From positions 124,001-188,000 of the forward strand of contig NZ_CAKLPX010000001.1 in the NCBI RefSeq assembly GCF_923077115.1: DNA of 64,000 nucleotides. The letters are read 5' to 3'. The notes beneath the pieces are model-generated. The model was not told the origin of the DNA and made no database searches. It saw nothing but the letters and a program-made list of their open reading frames with translations. The stretch's first letter is position 1, and each line of letters starts with the position of its first letter. A program made the translations under genes and the position numbers. This DNA comes from Sinobacterium norvegicum. GTDB taxonomy: Bacteria > Pseudomonadota > Gammaproteobacteria > Pseudomonadales > Sinobacteriaceae. This document shows, piece by piece, positions 54,511 to 62,745 of the stretch.

Positions 54511-56013
54511 ATGGCGGTAGAAAGAAATCAGGCCTATTGGCTGCAGAAGTTAACAACACTGAACATCGAGGGTCGTGCTTTTATTGCCGGTCGCTATGTC
54601 GATGCAGCCGCGGGTGAGCAGTTTGATTGCCACTCGCCCCGTGATGGCCGGTTGTTAACGGCAGTGCAGTCCTGTCAGCAGGCGGATGCGGATATTGCCG
54701 TGGCCGCTGCCAAAACCGCCTTCGATAGTGGCGTTTGGAGTGAAACCAGTCCCAAGTATCGCAAGAAAGTGATGCTACGTTTTGCCGATTTAATGGCGCA
54801 GCACCAAGAGGAGTTGGCGTTGTTAGAGTCTCTGGACATGGGGAAGCCGGTACTGGAAGCTGAGAGCATCGATATTAAGGAGTCGATTGCCAGTATTCGT
54901 TGGCACGCCGAGGCCATCGATAAGGTCTTCGATGAGGTCTGCCCAACGTCCCCCGATGTGCTGGGCATGGTAACCCGCGAGCCGCTGGGTGTGATTGCCG
55001 CCATCGTGCCGTGGAACTACCCTCTGTTAATGGCCTGCTGGAAGTTAGGTCCCGCCTTAGCGACCGGTAACAGCGTGATCGTTAAACCGTCGGAAAAATC
55101 ACCGCTGACCATGATTCGTGTTGCCGCCTTGGCCACCGAGGCCGGCCTGCCCGACGGCGTATTGAATGTCTTACCGGGCTTTGGTCATACCGTCGGCCAA
55201 GCCCTGGCACTGCATATGGATGTCGAAGGTTTGGCCTTTACTGGCTCCACTGCCACCGGTAAACGCCTGTTACAGTTTGCCGGTGAATCGAACATGAAGC
55301 GCGCGTTTATGGAGTGCGGCGGCAAGTCGCCGAATATCGTCTTTGCCGATGCGCCCAATCTCGACCAGCTCGCCGTCCATGTCGCCGAGTCTATTTTCCA
55401 CAATCAGGGTGAGGTCTGTACCGCCGCCTCACGACTGTTGATCGATGCCTCGATCAAGACCGATTTCGTTAAAAAGGTGGTGGCTGCGGCCGCCGAGATG
55501 CAGCCAGGCGACCCGCTGGACGACGACGCCTTCATGGGCGCCATCGTCGACGATATTCAGCTGGCCAATATCCAGCGGATGGTGGCGATGGCCCTTGATG
55601 AGGGGGCCGAGTTGCGCTGTGGTGGCGAGCAGGTGAGGGCCGATACCGGCGGCTATTACTTCGCCCCGACCATCTTCGACAATGTCGATAACCGCATGAA
55701 GATCGCCCAGCAGGAGGTCTTCGGCCCGGTGCTGACGGTGATTGGCTTCGATACTGAGGAGGAGGCGATTGCCATTGCCAACGACACCATCTACGGCCTC
55801 GCCGCTGGCGTCTGGACCACGGACCTCGGTCGCGCCCACCGCGTCGCCAAGAAAGTTCGCGCCGGTTCGATGTGGGTCAACACCTGGGACGGCGGCGATA
55901 TGACCACGCCGTTCGGTGGCTTCAAGCAATCCGGCAACGGCCGCGATAAGTCGCTACACGCGATGGAGAAGTACACCGAACTGAAGTCGGTTTGGATTAA
56001 CTTGGATTACTGA
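54511..56013 (+). CDS. puuC: Aldehyde dehydrogenase, PuuC-like (gamma-glutamyl-gamma-aminobutyraldehyde dehydrogenase)
   Basis: A 500-residue NAD(P)-dependent aldehyde dehydrogenase. Catalytic Glu is in FMECGGKSPN and catalytic Cys in HNQGEVCTAASR; the C-terminus PFGGFKQSGNGRDKS is standard. The overall sequence (FIAGRYVDAAAGEQFDCHSPRDG) resembles PuuC/KauB. It oxidises the aldehyde of putrescine catabolism to gamma-glutamyl-GABA or GABA. Located directly behind the puuR-like gene with its own terminator. Confidence 0.9.
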   Translation: MAVERNQAYWLQKLTTLNIEGRAFIAGRYVDAAAGEQFDCHSPRDGRLLTAVQSCQQADADIAVAAAKTAFDSGVWSETSPKYRKKVMLRFADLMAQHQEELALLESLDMGKPVLEAESIDIKESIASIRWHAEAIDKVFDEVCPTSPDVLGMVTREPLGVIAAIVPWNYPLLMACWKLGPALATGNSVIVKPSEKSPLTMIRVAALATEAGLPDGVLNVLPGFGHTVGQALALHMDVEGLAFTGSTATGKRLLQFAGESNMKRAFMECGGKSPNIVFADAPNLDQLAVHVAESIFHNQGEVCTAASRLLIDASIKTDFVKKVVAAAAEMQPGDPLDDDAFMGAIVDDIQLANIQRMVAMALDEGAELRCGGEQVRADTGGYYFAPTIFDNVDNRMKIAQQEVFGPVLTVIGFDTEEEAIAIANDTIYGLAAGVWTTDLGRAHRVAKKVRAGSMWVNTWDGGDMTTPFGGFKQSGNGRDKSLHAMEKYTELKSVWINLDY

Positions 56014-56027
56014 GTTGAATGCTGACT

Positions 56028-56059
56028 AAAAAAGGCGAGCTATTGGGCTCGCCTTTTTT
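56028..56059 (+). terminator. Intrinsic terminator of puuC
   Basis: GGCGAGC (56034-56040) pairs with GCTCGCC (56047-56053), with a 6-base loop, flanked by an A-run and a T-run. Confidence 0.88.
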
Positions 56060-56296
56060 AGTGTTGGGAAGCGGTGCGCCGGTGCTCGCCCTCGCTGCGT
56101 CTATTCCCCCTGAGATTCAGTAACAGATATTCTTCATCTCAACATGAATAGACGCCGCCGCCGGTTTAACGACTGGGGTGGGAGCCTCGAGAGGTTGTCT
56201 CGTGAGTCGCCAACTGTCTGGCCACTCTGTCACTGCAAAAACAACCTGTTCAGTGTATAACTACGGCAATTACAGATTTGTTTGGAGTTTCCGTTA

Positions 56297-57100
56297 ATGA
56301 CGGTGAAACGCAACACGGCTTTAATCACTGGCGCCTCGTCAGGCATTGGCGAAGCCTTTGCCCGGGTTTGTGCGCAGCATCAGTATGATGTCATTCTGCT
56401 GGCCCGCAATCAGCAAAAGTTAAACAGCTTGGCGGTACAGTTAAGTGCTGACTACGGTGTTGAGGTGACGGTTAAAACCTGTGATCTGACGGCACCGGAC
56501 GCCGTCAAGGACTTAGTCGAAGAGCTGCTGACCGAGGGCAAAGAGGTTGATCTACTGATTAATAATGCCGGCAGGGTAGAACATGGTGCCTTTGTGCATA
56601 TCACACCTGAGGATCACCAAAACATTGTCCAGCTCAACGTGGCTGTTGTGACGGCGATGACGGCCCATCTATTGCCGCGGATGATTGCTCGTGGCCAAGG
56701 GCGGGTATTAAACGTCGCCTCAATGGGGGCGTTTCAGCCGATGCCCAGCGTTGCCAGCTATGCTGCCACCAAGGCTTTTATTCTGTCGTTGTCTGAATCC
56801 CTTAGCGAAGAAGTAAGAGGCACGGGAGTCACGGTGACGGCACTGTGCCCAGGTCTCACCGCCACCGATATGGTAGCCGGTGCTCAGCAAAAGAGCCCGG
56901 CGCTGACCCATATTCCCCGGGCCGTTATGGCTGATCCTTATGCCGTTGCTCAACAAGGTCTGCGTGGCTGCCTTAAGGGCAGGGTAGTTGTGGTGCCCGG
57001 CGCCAAAAACTGGATTGTCAGCGTGTTATCGCGGGCCACGCCAAAGTGGTTGGTGCGACGGATTATCGGCCTGGTTGGTCGAGCGACGATATCGCCATAG
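56297..57100 (+). CDS. Short-chain dehydrogenase/reductase
   Basis: A 267-residue SDR with TGASSGIG at the cofactor site, INNAG near residue 90 and catalytic Ser/Tyr/Lys in NVASMGAF...YAATKAFI. A C-terminal hydrophobic/basic tail (WIVSVLSRATPKWLVRRIIG) suggests membrane association, as in DltE/KduD-like and 3-ketoacyl reductases. ggag lies 9 bases before the ATG at 56297. It is followed 144 bases later by the OleA-like gene on the same strand and could be its partner reductase, although it is not the extended-type SDR expected for OleD. Confidence 0.85.
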   Translation: MTVKRNTALITGASSGIGEAFARVCAQHQYDVILLARNQQKLNSLAVQLSADYGVEVTVKTCDLTAPDAVKDLVEELLTEGKEVDLLINNAGRVEHGAFVHITPEDHQNIVQLNVAVVTAMTAHLLPRMIARGQGRVLNVASMGAFQPMPSVASYAATKAFILSLSESLSEEVRGTGVTVTALCPGLTATDMVAGAQQKSPALTHIPRAVMADPYAVAQQGLRGCLKGRVVVVPGAKNWIVSVLSRATPKWLVRRIIGLVGRATISP

Positions 57101-57244
57101 CCTGCTGCCAATGCTTGTGTCGTTAGCATTAGGCCATAAATCGATATTAGCCTTGTGTCTGTAGTTTTTTCTGCTCACAATACGCCTTTTAAGTAATGCC
57201 TATCAGCTGTGCTTATTTTAATCATTTAATAGAGACCCACGAGT

Positions 57245-58261
57245 ATGCCCAGCAATGTTGTTATAGAAGCTATTGCTTACGAACTCCCGAGTACAATCAT
57301 TACATCACTGAGTATTGAAGAGCAGATTGCTGACAACCTGGCAAAATTTGGTATCCCGCTTGGCAGCCTAGAGATGCTATCGGGCATCAAAGAGCGGCGT
57401 GTTTGGGATGCCGGGACAGAACCCAGCAATGTCGCCACCCTGGCGGCGCAGAAGGTGATCGATGAGTCTGGTATTAATGCCGATGACATTGGCTGCATCA
57501 TCAACACCTCGGTCAGTAAAGACTACATAGAGCCCTCTGTAGCCTGTCTGGTTCACGGTAATCTGAAGCTCTCTGCGCACTGTAGAAATTATGATATTGG
57601 CAATGCCTGCCTGGGCTTTGTTGATGGCATGTCGACCATGATGATGATGATCGAAACTGGCCAGATAAAATACGGCCTGATCGTCAATGGTGAAAGCTCT
57701 CTCGGGCCTATGGATCCAACCATGGCGCGATTAAAAGACCCCGAGCTAACGATGGAAACCTTCCGTGATAACTTCGCGACGCTGACGCTGGGCTCCGGTG
57801 CTGTCGCTATGATTCTCACCCATAAAGACAATTCTCAATCAGGCCACCTGATCAATGGCTCAGTGACCCTGGCCGATACCGATAATAATCGCCTGTGCGT
57901 GGGCACACACGAGGGCGGTATAACAGATCCTCAAAAACTGCTGGTTGCCGGTGTAGAGCTCGCCGGTAAAACCTGGAAAACATGTGAAAGAGACCTGGCC
58001 AATTGGAGTGATAGCGCGATAGATATTTACATCCCGCATCAGGTGAGTATGCCGCACATCAACAAACTGTCGAAGGCCTTGGGTATGTCGATGGATAAGA
58101 TATTCCTGAACGTCCAGACGTTGGGTAATATCGGCCCTGCCGCCTTACCGATTACCCTTAAAATGGCGGAAGAAGCGGGTAGAATGAAGGCTGGCGATCA
58201 CGTCGCGTTATTAGGTATTGGCAGCGGTCTTAACTGCACCGGCATGAGTGTGACCTGGTAG
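57245..58261 (+). CDS. OleA-like thiolase (ketoacyl synthase III superfamily)
   Basis: A 338-residue thiolase-fold enzyme. The catalytic triad is Cys122 (GNACLGF), His265 (YIPHQVSMPH) and Asn295 (LGNIGPAA). Glu96 in DYIEPS lies 26 residues before the catalytic Cys, the same spacing as the OleA base Glu117 and Cys143 of Xanthomonas campestris. FabH lacks this glutamate. The end GIGSGLNCTGMSVTW is also OleA-like. OleA condenses two acyl-CoA molecules head-to-head into a beta-keto acid. oleB, oleC and oleD are absent here. A classical SDR precedes it. No ACP-binding context or fatty acid synthesis genes are adjacent. Confidence 0.82.
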   Translation: MPSNVVIEAIAYELPSTIITSLSIEEQIADNLAKFGIPLGSLEMLSGIKERRVWDAGTEPSNVATLAAQKVIDESGINADDIGCIINTSVSKDYIEPSVACLVHGNLKLSAHCRNYDIGNACLGFVDGMSTMMMMIETGQIKYGLIVNGESSLGPMDPTMARLKDPELTMETFRDNFATLTLGSGAVAMILTHKDNSQSGHLINGSVTLADTDNNRLCVGTHEGGITDPQKLLVAGVELAGKTWKTCERDLANWSDSAIDIYIPHQVSMPHINKLSKALGMSMDKIFLNVQTLGNIGPAALPITLKMAEEAGRMKAGDHVALLGIGSGLNCTGMSVTW

Positions 58262-58294
58262 CGCCGTCGCCGGCGCCTCGGTGGGTCGGAGCAA

Positions 58295-58759
58295 TTATCG
58301 CTTGCGGGCCGACCATTCGCCATAGCCGGTAATAAACATCTTCAGCGTATTGTCGCTGCACTCGCGGTAGTGCTTGTTGCCGGGCTTGCGGAAGAATGCG
58401 CTGATCTCATGCTTGCTGAAGTAGATGTCTACCTGCTGGAACACCTCTAAGATATCCTCGGCGTGTAAATCGAGGGCGATTCTCAGTTTTTGGAAGATCT
58501 TATTGTTGTTGAGCTGATCGACCGGCTTGGGTTGTTCGCCCTCGCGTCTGCCGCGGTTGTGGTTGATAAAGCCATTGAGAAATAGCGCCAGCTCCGTGTC
58601 GCTGATTTTGAGGTAGGTCTTGTCGCCGTCCTTTTTTGACCAGCCTGTGATCTGCTCCAGCGATGCTGCGAAGTCCGCCAGGGCGAAGATTTCGGTCATG
58701 GCGTCATCATTAAGCTCAAGTGTGCTGCGTATCAGGTGCAGGGTTTCGTTGTTCGTCAA
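58295..58759 (-). CDS. DUF1456 family protein (YehS-like)
   Basis: A 154-residue protein with two tandem DUF1456 repeats. The first starts LTNNETLHLIRSTLELND and the second NNNKIFQKLRIALDLHAEDILEVF. FFRKPGNKHYRECSD is the typical repeat end. I choose the TTG at 58759 because taggaat is at the right distance, giving the usual family length. A frame from 58792 lacks such a site. Function unknown. Confidence 0.82.
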   Translation of the reverse strand: MTNNETLHLIRSTLELNDDAMTEIFALADFAASLEQITGWSKKDGDKTYLKISDTELALFLNGFINHNRGRREGEQPKPVDQLNNNKIFQKLRIALDLHAEDILEVFQQVDIYFSKHEISAFFRKPGNKHYRECSDNTLKMFITGYGEWSARKR

Positions 58760-58979
58760 AATAATTCCTAGGCTAGGGTAAGGCCAGTACAATCAACACG
58801 ATTACTGGATGCCCCCATTTTAGCAGAATCTACTCTAAGCCACTATTGGCTATCGGGCTAATAACCGTCGTTTATCCCGCTTGAGAAGGTGAGTCGAGTC
58901 CGCCCGCCGATCGATCGATACCGTCGCGTAGTCGGTCATTCCCCTCAACTTCAAAAAGCGCAACGGCAAAGACCAGCAA

Positions 58980-60359
58980 TCACGCCAACGTCTGGTACCA
59001 ATCATATTCCAGTTGGCTGATGTGACGTTCGAAATCGAGTCGTTCCTCGGTTTTGATTTGGCTGTAGACGCTTTGAAACTCTGCCCCTAAATATTCGTGG
59101 ATAAACTCGCTGTGTTGAAAATAATGCACAGACTCCTTCCAGTTGCAGGCAATCGACTCGCGCTGCTCTTTATAGGCGCTTAACTCGGTCTCGCTGGGTA
59201 GTGGCAGATTGCCATGATCGAAACCGTAACAGATGCCGTTGATGATACAGGCCATGACCACGAAGGGGTTGGCATCGGCGCCGCCGATGCGGTACTCGAT
59301 ACGGGTGGCCGAGGGGCTGCTGAGGGGGATACGCAGCGCCACAGTGCGGTTGTTGTGTCCCCAGCTTTTGTTGATCGGCACAAAGCTGCCCGGCTGAATG
59401 CGGTGATAGCTGTTGGCGTGAGGGGCAAAGGCCAGCAGGCTATCCTGCATGGTGGTAATCAAGCCGCTCAGCGCCTGTCGCATCGCTGGATTAATGGTCT
59501 CGTTGGTGATCAGTGGGCTGACATCGGGGCTGAAAATATTATTTCCCTGTTGATCTAGCACACTGATATGCACATGCATGCCGCTGCCGGCCAATTGTTG
59601 GTAGGGTTTGGCCATGAAGGTGGCTTGGTAGCCGCAGGCCTTGGCGCAGCCCTTGATAATACGTTTAAGCAACAGAGCCTGTTCGCAGGCCAGCACCGGA
59701 TTATTAATGTGTTGTAGATTGATCTCGAACTGGCCGGGGGCGAACTCGGCGATTGCCGCGGTGGCGGGGATATTTTGTGCCTGGGCGCTCTGTTGTACCA
59801 GGGCTAAGAAGTCGCCATAACTGTTGAGGTCTTCAAAGCTATAAACTTGAGTTTCGCAGTCGCGCCTGCCGCTGTCCGGTGAAATAGGGGGCTGGGGCTG
59901 ACCCTGGGCATCGGTTTTTACATCGAGCAGATAAAACTCAAGTTCAACGGCAACCACGGCACTGTAGCCGTGGCTATCCAACCGTGTGACGGCGTCGGTG
60001 AGCACGGTTCTGGGGTCGCAGCGCAGGCCGCTGCCATTGGCTTCGACCATATGGCTGAGCAGTTGCGCGGTTTTAGGTTGCCAGGGACAGGGTGCCAGTG
60101 TCTTGGCTTGTACCTGACAGAGGTAATCACGGTCGCCGGTGGCGTCACCGAGTTCAGTGGCCTCGGCTGCCTCACCAGTGATTTTATTACCGAAAATAGA
60201 ACGAGGTAGCAGAATGCCTTCGGTGATGACTTTTTCGAGCTGATCAATCGGGGTGCGTTTGCCACGTAGTACGCCATTACTATCTGCTAGCATGATATCG
60301 ACAGTTTCAACGTCGGGGAACTGAACAGCAAAGGCTTGATCGGGGTGGTGGGATTGCAT
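58980..60359 (-). CDS. Glutamine-synthetase-family ligase, PuuA-like (first copy)
   Basis: A 459-residue member of the GS type I fold used for gamma-glutamyl-polyamine synthesis. The start region VDIMLADSNGVLRGKRTP is typical of the PuuA group, VAVELEFYLLD carries the metal-binding Glu residues, SGMHVHISV the metal/ATP segment, and RIEYRIGGADANPFV the glutamate-binding arginine loop. It would ligate glutamate to a polyamine or monoamine amino group. The gene lies on the minus strand, divergent from puuD. Two such ligases in one cluster suggest different amine substrates. Confidence 0.88.
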   Translation of the reverse strand: MQSHHPDQAFAVQFPDVETVDIMLADSNGVLRGKRTPIDQLEKVITEGILLPRSIFGNKITGEAAEATELGDATGDRDYLCQVQAKTLAPCPWQPKTAQLLSHMVEANGSGLRCDPRTVLTDAVTRLDSHGYSAVVAVELEFYLLDVKTDAQGQPQPPISPDSGRRDCETQVYSFEDLNSYGDFLALVQQSAQAQNIPATAAIAEFAPGQFEINLQHINNPVLACEQALLLKRIIKGCAKACGYQATFMAKPYQQLAGSGMHVHISVLDQQGNNIFSPDVSPLITNETINPAMRQALSGLITTMQDSLLAFAPHANSYHRIQPGSFVPINKSWGHNNRTVALRIPLSSPSATRIEYRIGGADANPFVVMACIINGICYGFDHGNLPLPSETELSAYKEQRESIACNWKESVHYFQHSEFIHEYLGAEFQSVYSQIKTEERLDFERHISQLEYDWYQTLA

Positions 60360-60515
60360 ATTTTTTTCTCGTAAGTCTATGATAATTTATATTAAATGTT
60401 TATTTATCAATTATATTAAACTGGGTGTTGAAAAAAATAAACACCACTTGTAAGGTGTAGGCTTATTATTAGGTTGGAATTTAACGTGTTTGGAAGATTT
60501 TACGGGTATTAAAAA
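60360..60515. promoter_or_regulatory. Divergent promoter region between the GS-like ligase and puuD
   Basis: This AT-rich gap has two direct repeats, AATTTATATTAAATG (60384-60398) and CAATTATATTAAACT (60408-60422), 24 bases apart. It also has overlapping inverted repeats: GGTGTT (60424-60429), AACACC (60440-60445) and GGTGT (60454-60458), where the middle arm can pair with either neighbour. The arrangement could be a regulator site plus an alternative leader fold. No clear -35/-10 was found. Confidence 0.45.
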
Positions 60516-61274
60516 ATGGCTATACAGCGAAAACCGGTCGTCTTAGTTTGTGCCGACCGCAAGATGGCAGGCGTACACCCTTTTCACATGGCGGGTGAAA
60601 AATATATCAAAGCCGTCGTTGAGGGGGCGGGTGCTATTCCTCTCATTCTGCCCGCCTTGGCACACAGTCAAGACGTTATCGATTTGCTCGATCAGGTTGA
60701 TGGATTTTTATTGACCGGTGGCTATGCCAATATCGAGCCGCATCACTACGGTGGCCCAGCCGCCCCCTCGGAAGAAATTATTGATCCGGCCAGAGATTCG
60801 GCCACGCTGCCTTTAATCCCCGAGTTGGTAAAACGAAAAATTCCATTGCTGGGTATTTGTCGTGGTTTTCAAGAAATTAACGTCGCCTTTGGCGGCTCTA
60901 TTCACTACCGCGTCCACCAGGTGGAAGGAATGGCTGACCACCGTGAAGATGGTGAGCTGACGTTGGATCAGCAGTATGCCGTGGCGCACCCCGTGACGAC
61001 AACTGAAGCGGGCAGGCTGCGTGGCATAGTGGGCCAGACATCTATTATGGTCAACTCACTACACGGCCAGGGTATTGACCGGCTGGGTGAGGGGTTGCTG
61101 CCGGAGGCAACTGCCGATGATGGTTTGATTGAGGCCGTCAGTGTCAAAGATGCCGAGGCCTTTACCATGGCTGTGCAGTGGCATCCTGAGTGGAAACTGC
61201 AGCAGCACCCACAATATTTATCCCTGTTTGAGGCGTTTGGTAATGCCTGTCGTGAGCGTGCTAAAAGCCGCTAA
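60516..61274 (+). CDS. puuD: Gamma-glutamyl-gamma-aminobutyrate hydrolase (class I glutamine-amidotransferase fold)
   Basis: A 252-residue peptidase C26 protein. The nucleophile is Cys in LLGICRGFQEIN and the catalytic His/Glu are in QWHPEW. GGYANIEPHHYGG near residue 68 is characteristic of PuuD. It splits gamma-glutamyl-GABA to glutamate and GABA, the last step of the Puu branch. The gene precedes the second PuuA-like gene on the same strand with an 80-base gap. Confidence 0.92.
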   Translation: MAIQRKPVVLVCADRKMAGVHPFHMAGEKYIKAVVEGAGAIPLILPALAHSQDVIDLLDQVDGFLLTGGYANIEPHHYGGPAAPSEEIIDPARDSATLPLIPELVKRKIPLLGICRGFQEINVAFGGSIHYRVHQVEGMADHREDGELTLDQQYAVAHPVTTTEAGRLRGIVGQTSIMVNSLHGQGIDRLGEGLLPEATADDGLIEAVSVKDAEAFTMAVQWHPEWKLQQHPQYLSLFEAFGNACRERAKSR

Positions 61275-61286
61275 AACGTAGAGACA

Positions 61287-61313
61287 CCCCTTGGGGGGTA
61301 TTCTTTTAGTGGG
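61287..61313 (+). terminator. Weak hairpin between puuD and puuA
   Basis: ACACCCC/GGGGGGT with a 2-base loop, followed by attcttttag. The short loop and broken T-tract make it at best a partial terminator or attenuator, so read-through into puuA is likely. Confidence 0.35.
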
Positions 61314-61354
61314 TAAAAGCCCGTATAAAATTAGCTTCAAATAGGTGAAACCAC

Positions 61355-62689
61355 ATGTCGATGTTAGAAATTAAAGCCTGGTTAGAAAAGAATAATATAT
61401 TAGATGTCGAGTGCCTTGTGCCTGACATCACCGGCAACGCCCGCGGTAAGATTATCCCGGCGGATCATTTCGTTAATGAAGAGGGTATGCGACTGCCTGA
61501 AAGTCTGTTTGTACAAACAGTCAACGGCGATTGGTCTGACGATTGGGATGAGTTAGTCGATGGTGTCGAACCCGATATTGTGATGACGCCTGATTTGGCT
61601 TCTATACGCGTCGTGCCTTGGGAGAAGTCTACCGCCCAGATCATTCACGACGATAATGAACAGCTGGACGACTCGCTGCTCTGTCGCTCGGTTCTCAAAC
61701 GCATCTTGGCTCTGTATGACAAAGAGGGCTGGGTACCGGTTGTGGCGCCAGAGATGGAGTTTTATCTGGTCGCTAAAAATATTGATTCGAACCAAACTAT
61801 CGAGGCGCCAGTTGGCCGTTCAGGTCGACGCGAAACAGCCTGCCTTTCTTACAGTGTCGAGGCGGTCAATGAATTCGGTAAATTGTTCGATGACATGTAC
61901 CGCAATTGTGATGCCATGGGGCTCGATGTCGACACCCTGATTCACGAATCGGGCACCTCTCAGTACGAACTTAACTTCAAGCATGGTAATCCGCTACAGC
62001 TGGCTGACGAGGTGTTTACCTTTAAGCGCCTGCTGCGCGAAACAGCGATGGAATACGATGTTTATGCCACCTTTATGGCCAAGCCGATGGATGATCAAGC
62101 CGGCAGCGCCATGCATATCCACCAGAGTATCGAAGACAAGGACGGCAACAATATTTTTGCCGGCGAAAAAGACGGTGAATACACCGAGTCGTTCTATCAC
62201 TATATCGGCGGCCTGCAAAAGTATCTGCGTAAGGCCACTGCTCTGTTTGCCCCTAATGTGAACTCTTATCGTCGCTTTATGCGTGATAACTCCGCGCCGA
62301 TTAATCTGCAATGGGGTGTCGATAACCGTACTGTGGGTTTGCGAGTGCCGATCAGTAATCGACGCGGTACCCGCGTTGAGAACCGCCTGCCTGGTGCTGA
62401 TGCCAACCCTTATATTGCCATGGCAGTCACCCTTGCCTGTGGTTATTTGGGCATGAAAGAGCAGTTAAAACCGACGGACCCCATGGACGGCTCTGCCTAC
62501 GATGAAGACTTCGAAATCCCTCGCAACCTAGAGTACGCACTGCGTTTACTCGATGGCTGTGATGAATTGAAAGACGTATTAGGCGAGCGTTTTATTAAGG
62601 CTTACAGTTCGATCAAGGCAAAAGAATACGATGACTTCTTCAGTGTCATCACCCCTTGGGAACGTGAACATTTACTGCGCAACGTCTAG
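61355..62689 (+). CDS. puuA: Gamma-glutamylputrescine synthetase-like glutamine-synthetase-family ligase (second copy)
   Basis: A 444-residue GS-fold ligase. ECLVPDITGNARGKIIPADHF is typical of PuuA. Metal site VVAPEMEFYLV, substrate segment AGSAMHIHQSI and NRLPGADANPYIA with the conserved Arg are intact. It joins glutamate to putrescine using ATP, opening the gamma-glutamylation route. aggtga precedes the ATG. spuC follows after 56 bases, so puuD-puuA-spuC is probably one operon. No PuuB oxidase or PuuP transporter is in the window. Confidence 0.91.
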   Translation: MSMLEIKAWLEKNNILDVECLVPDITGNARGKIIPADHFVNEEGMRLPESLFVQTVNGDWSDDWDELVDGVEPDIVMTPDLASIRVVPWEKSTAQIIHDDNEQLDDSLLCRSVLKRILALYDKEGWVPVVAPEMEFYLVAKNIDSNQTIEAPVGRSGRRETACLSYSVEAVNEFGKLFDDMYRNCDAMGLDVDTLIHESGTSQYELNFKHGNPLQLADEVFTFKRLLRETAMEYDVYATFMAKPMDDQAGSAMHIHQSIEDKDGNNIFAGEKDGEYTESFYHYIGGLQKYLRKATALFAPNVNSYRRFMRDNSAPINLQWGVDNRTVGLRVPISNRRGTRVENRLPGADANPYIAMAVTLACGYLGMKEQLKPTDPMDGSAYDEDFEIPRNLEYALRLLDGCDELKDVLGERFIKAYSSIKAKEYDDFFSVITPWEREHLLRNV

Positions 62690-62745
62690 TTGCTGCTGCG
62701 TCACGGGACCGTTTTAAATAATAATTTTTATAGGTAGATTCGACA

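Noticed and set aside
57245-58261. Assignment as ordinary FabH
   Set aside because: The Glu 26 residues before the catalytic Cys, the C-terminal SGLNC segment and lack of fatty-acid-synthesis neighbours favour OleA.
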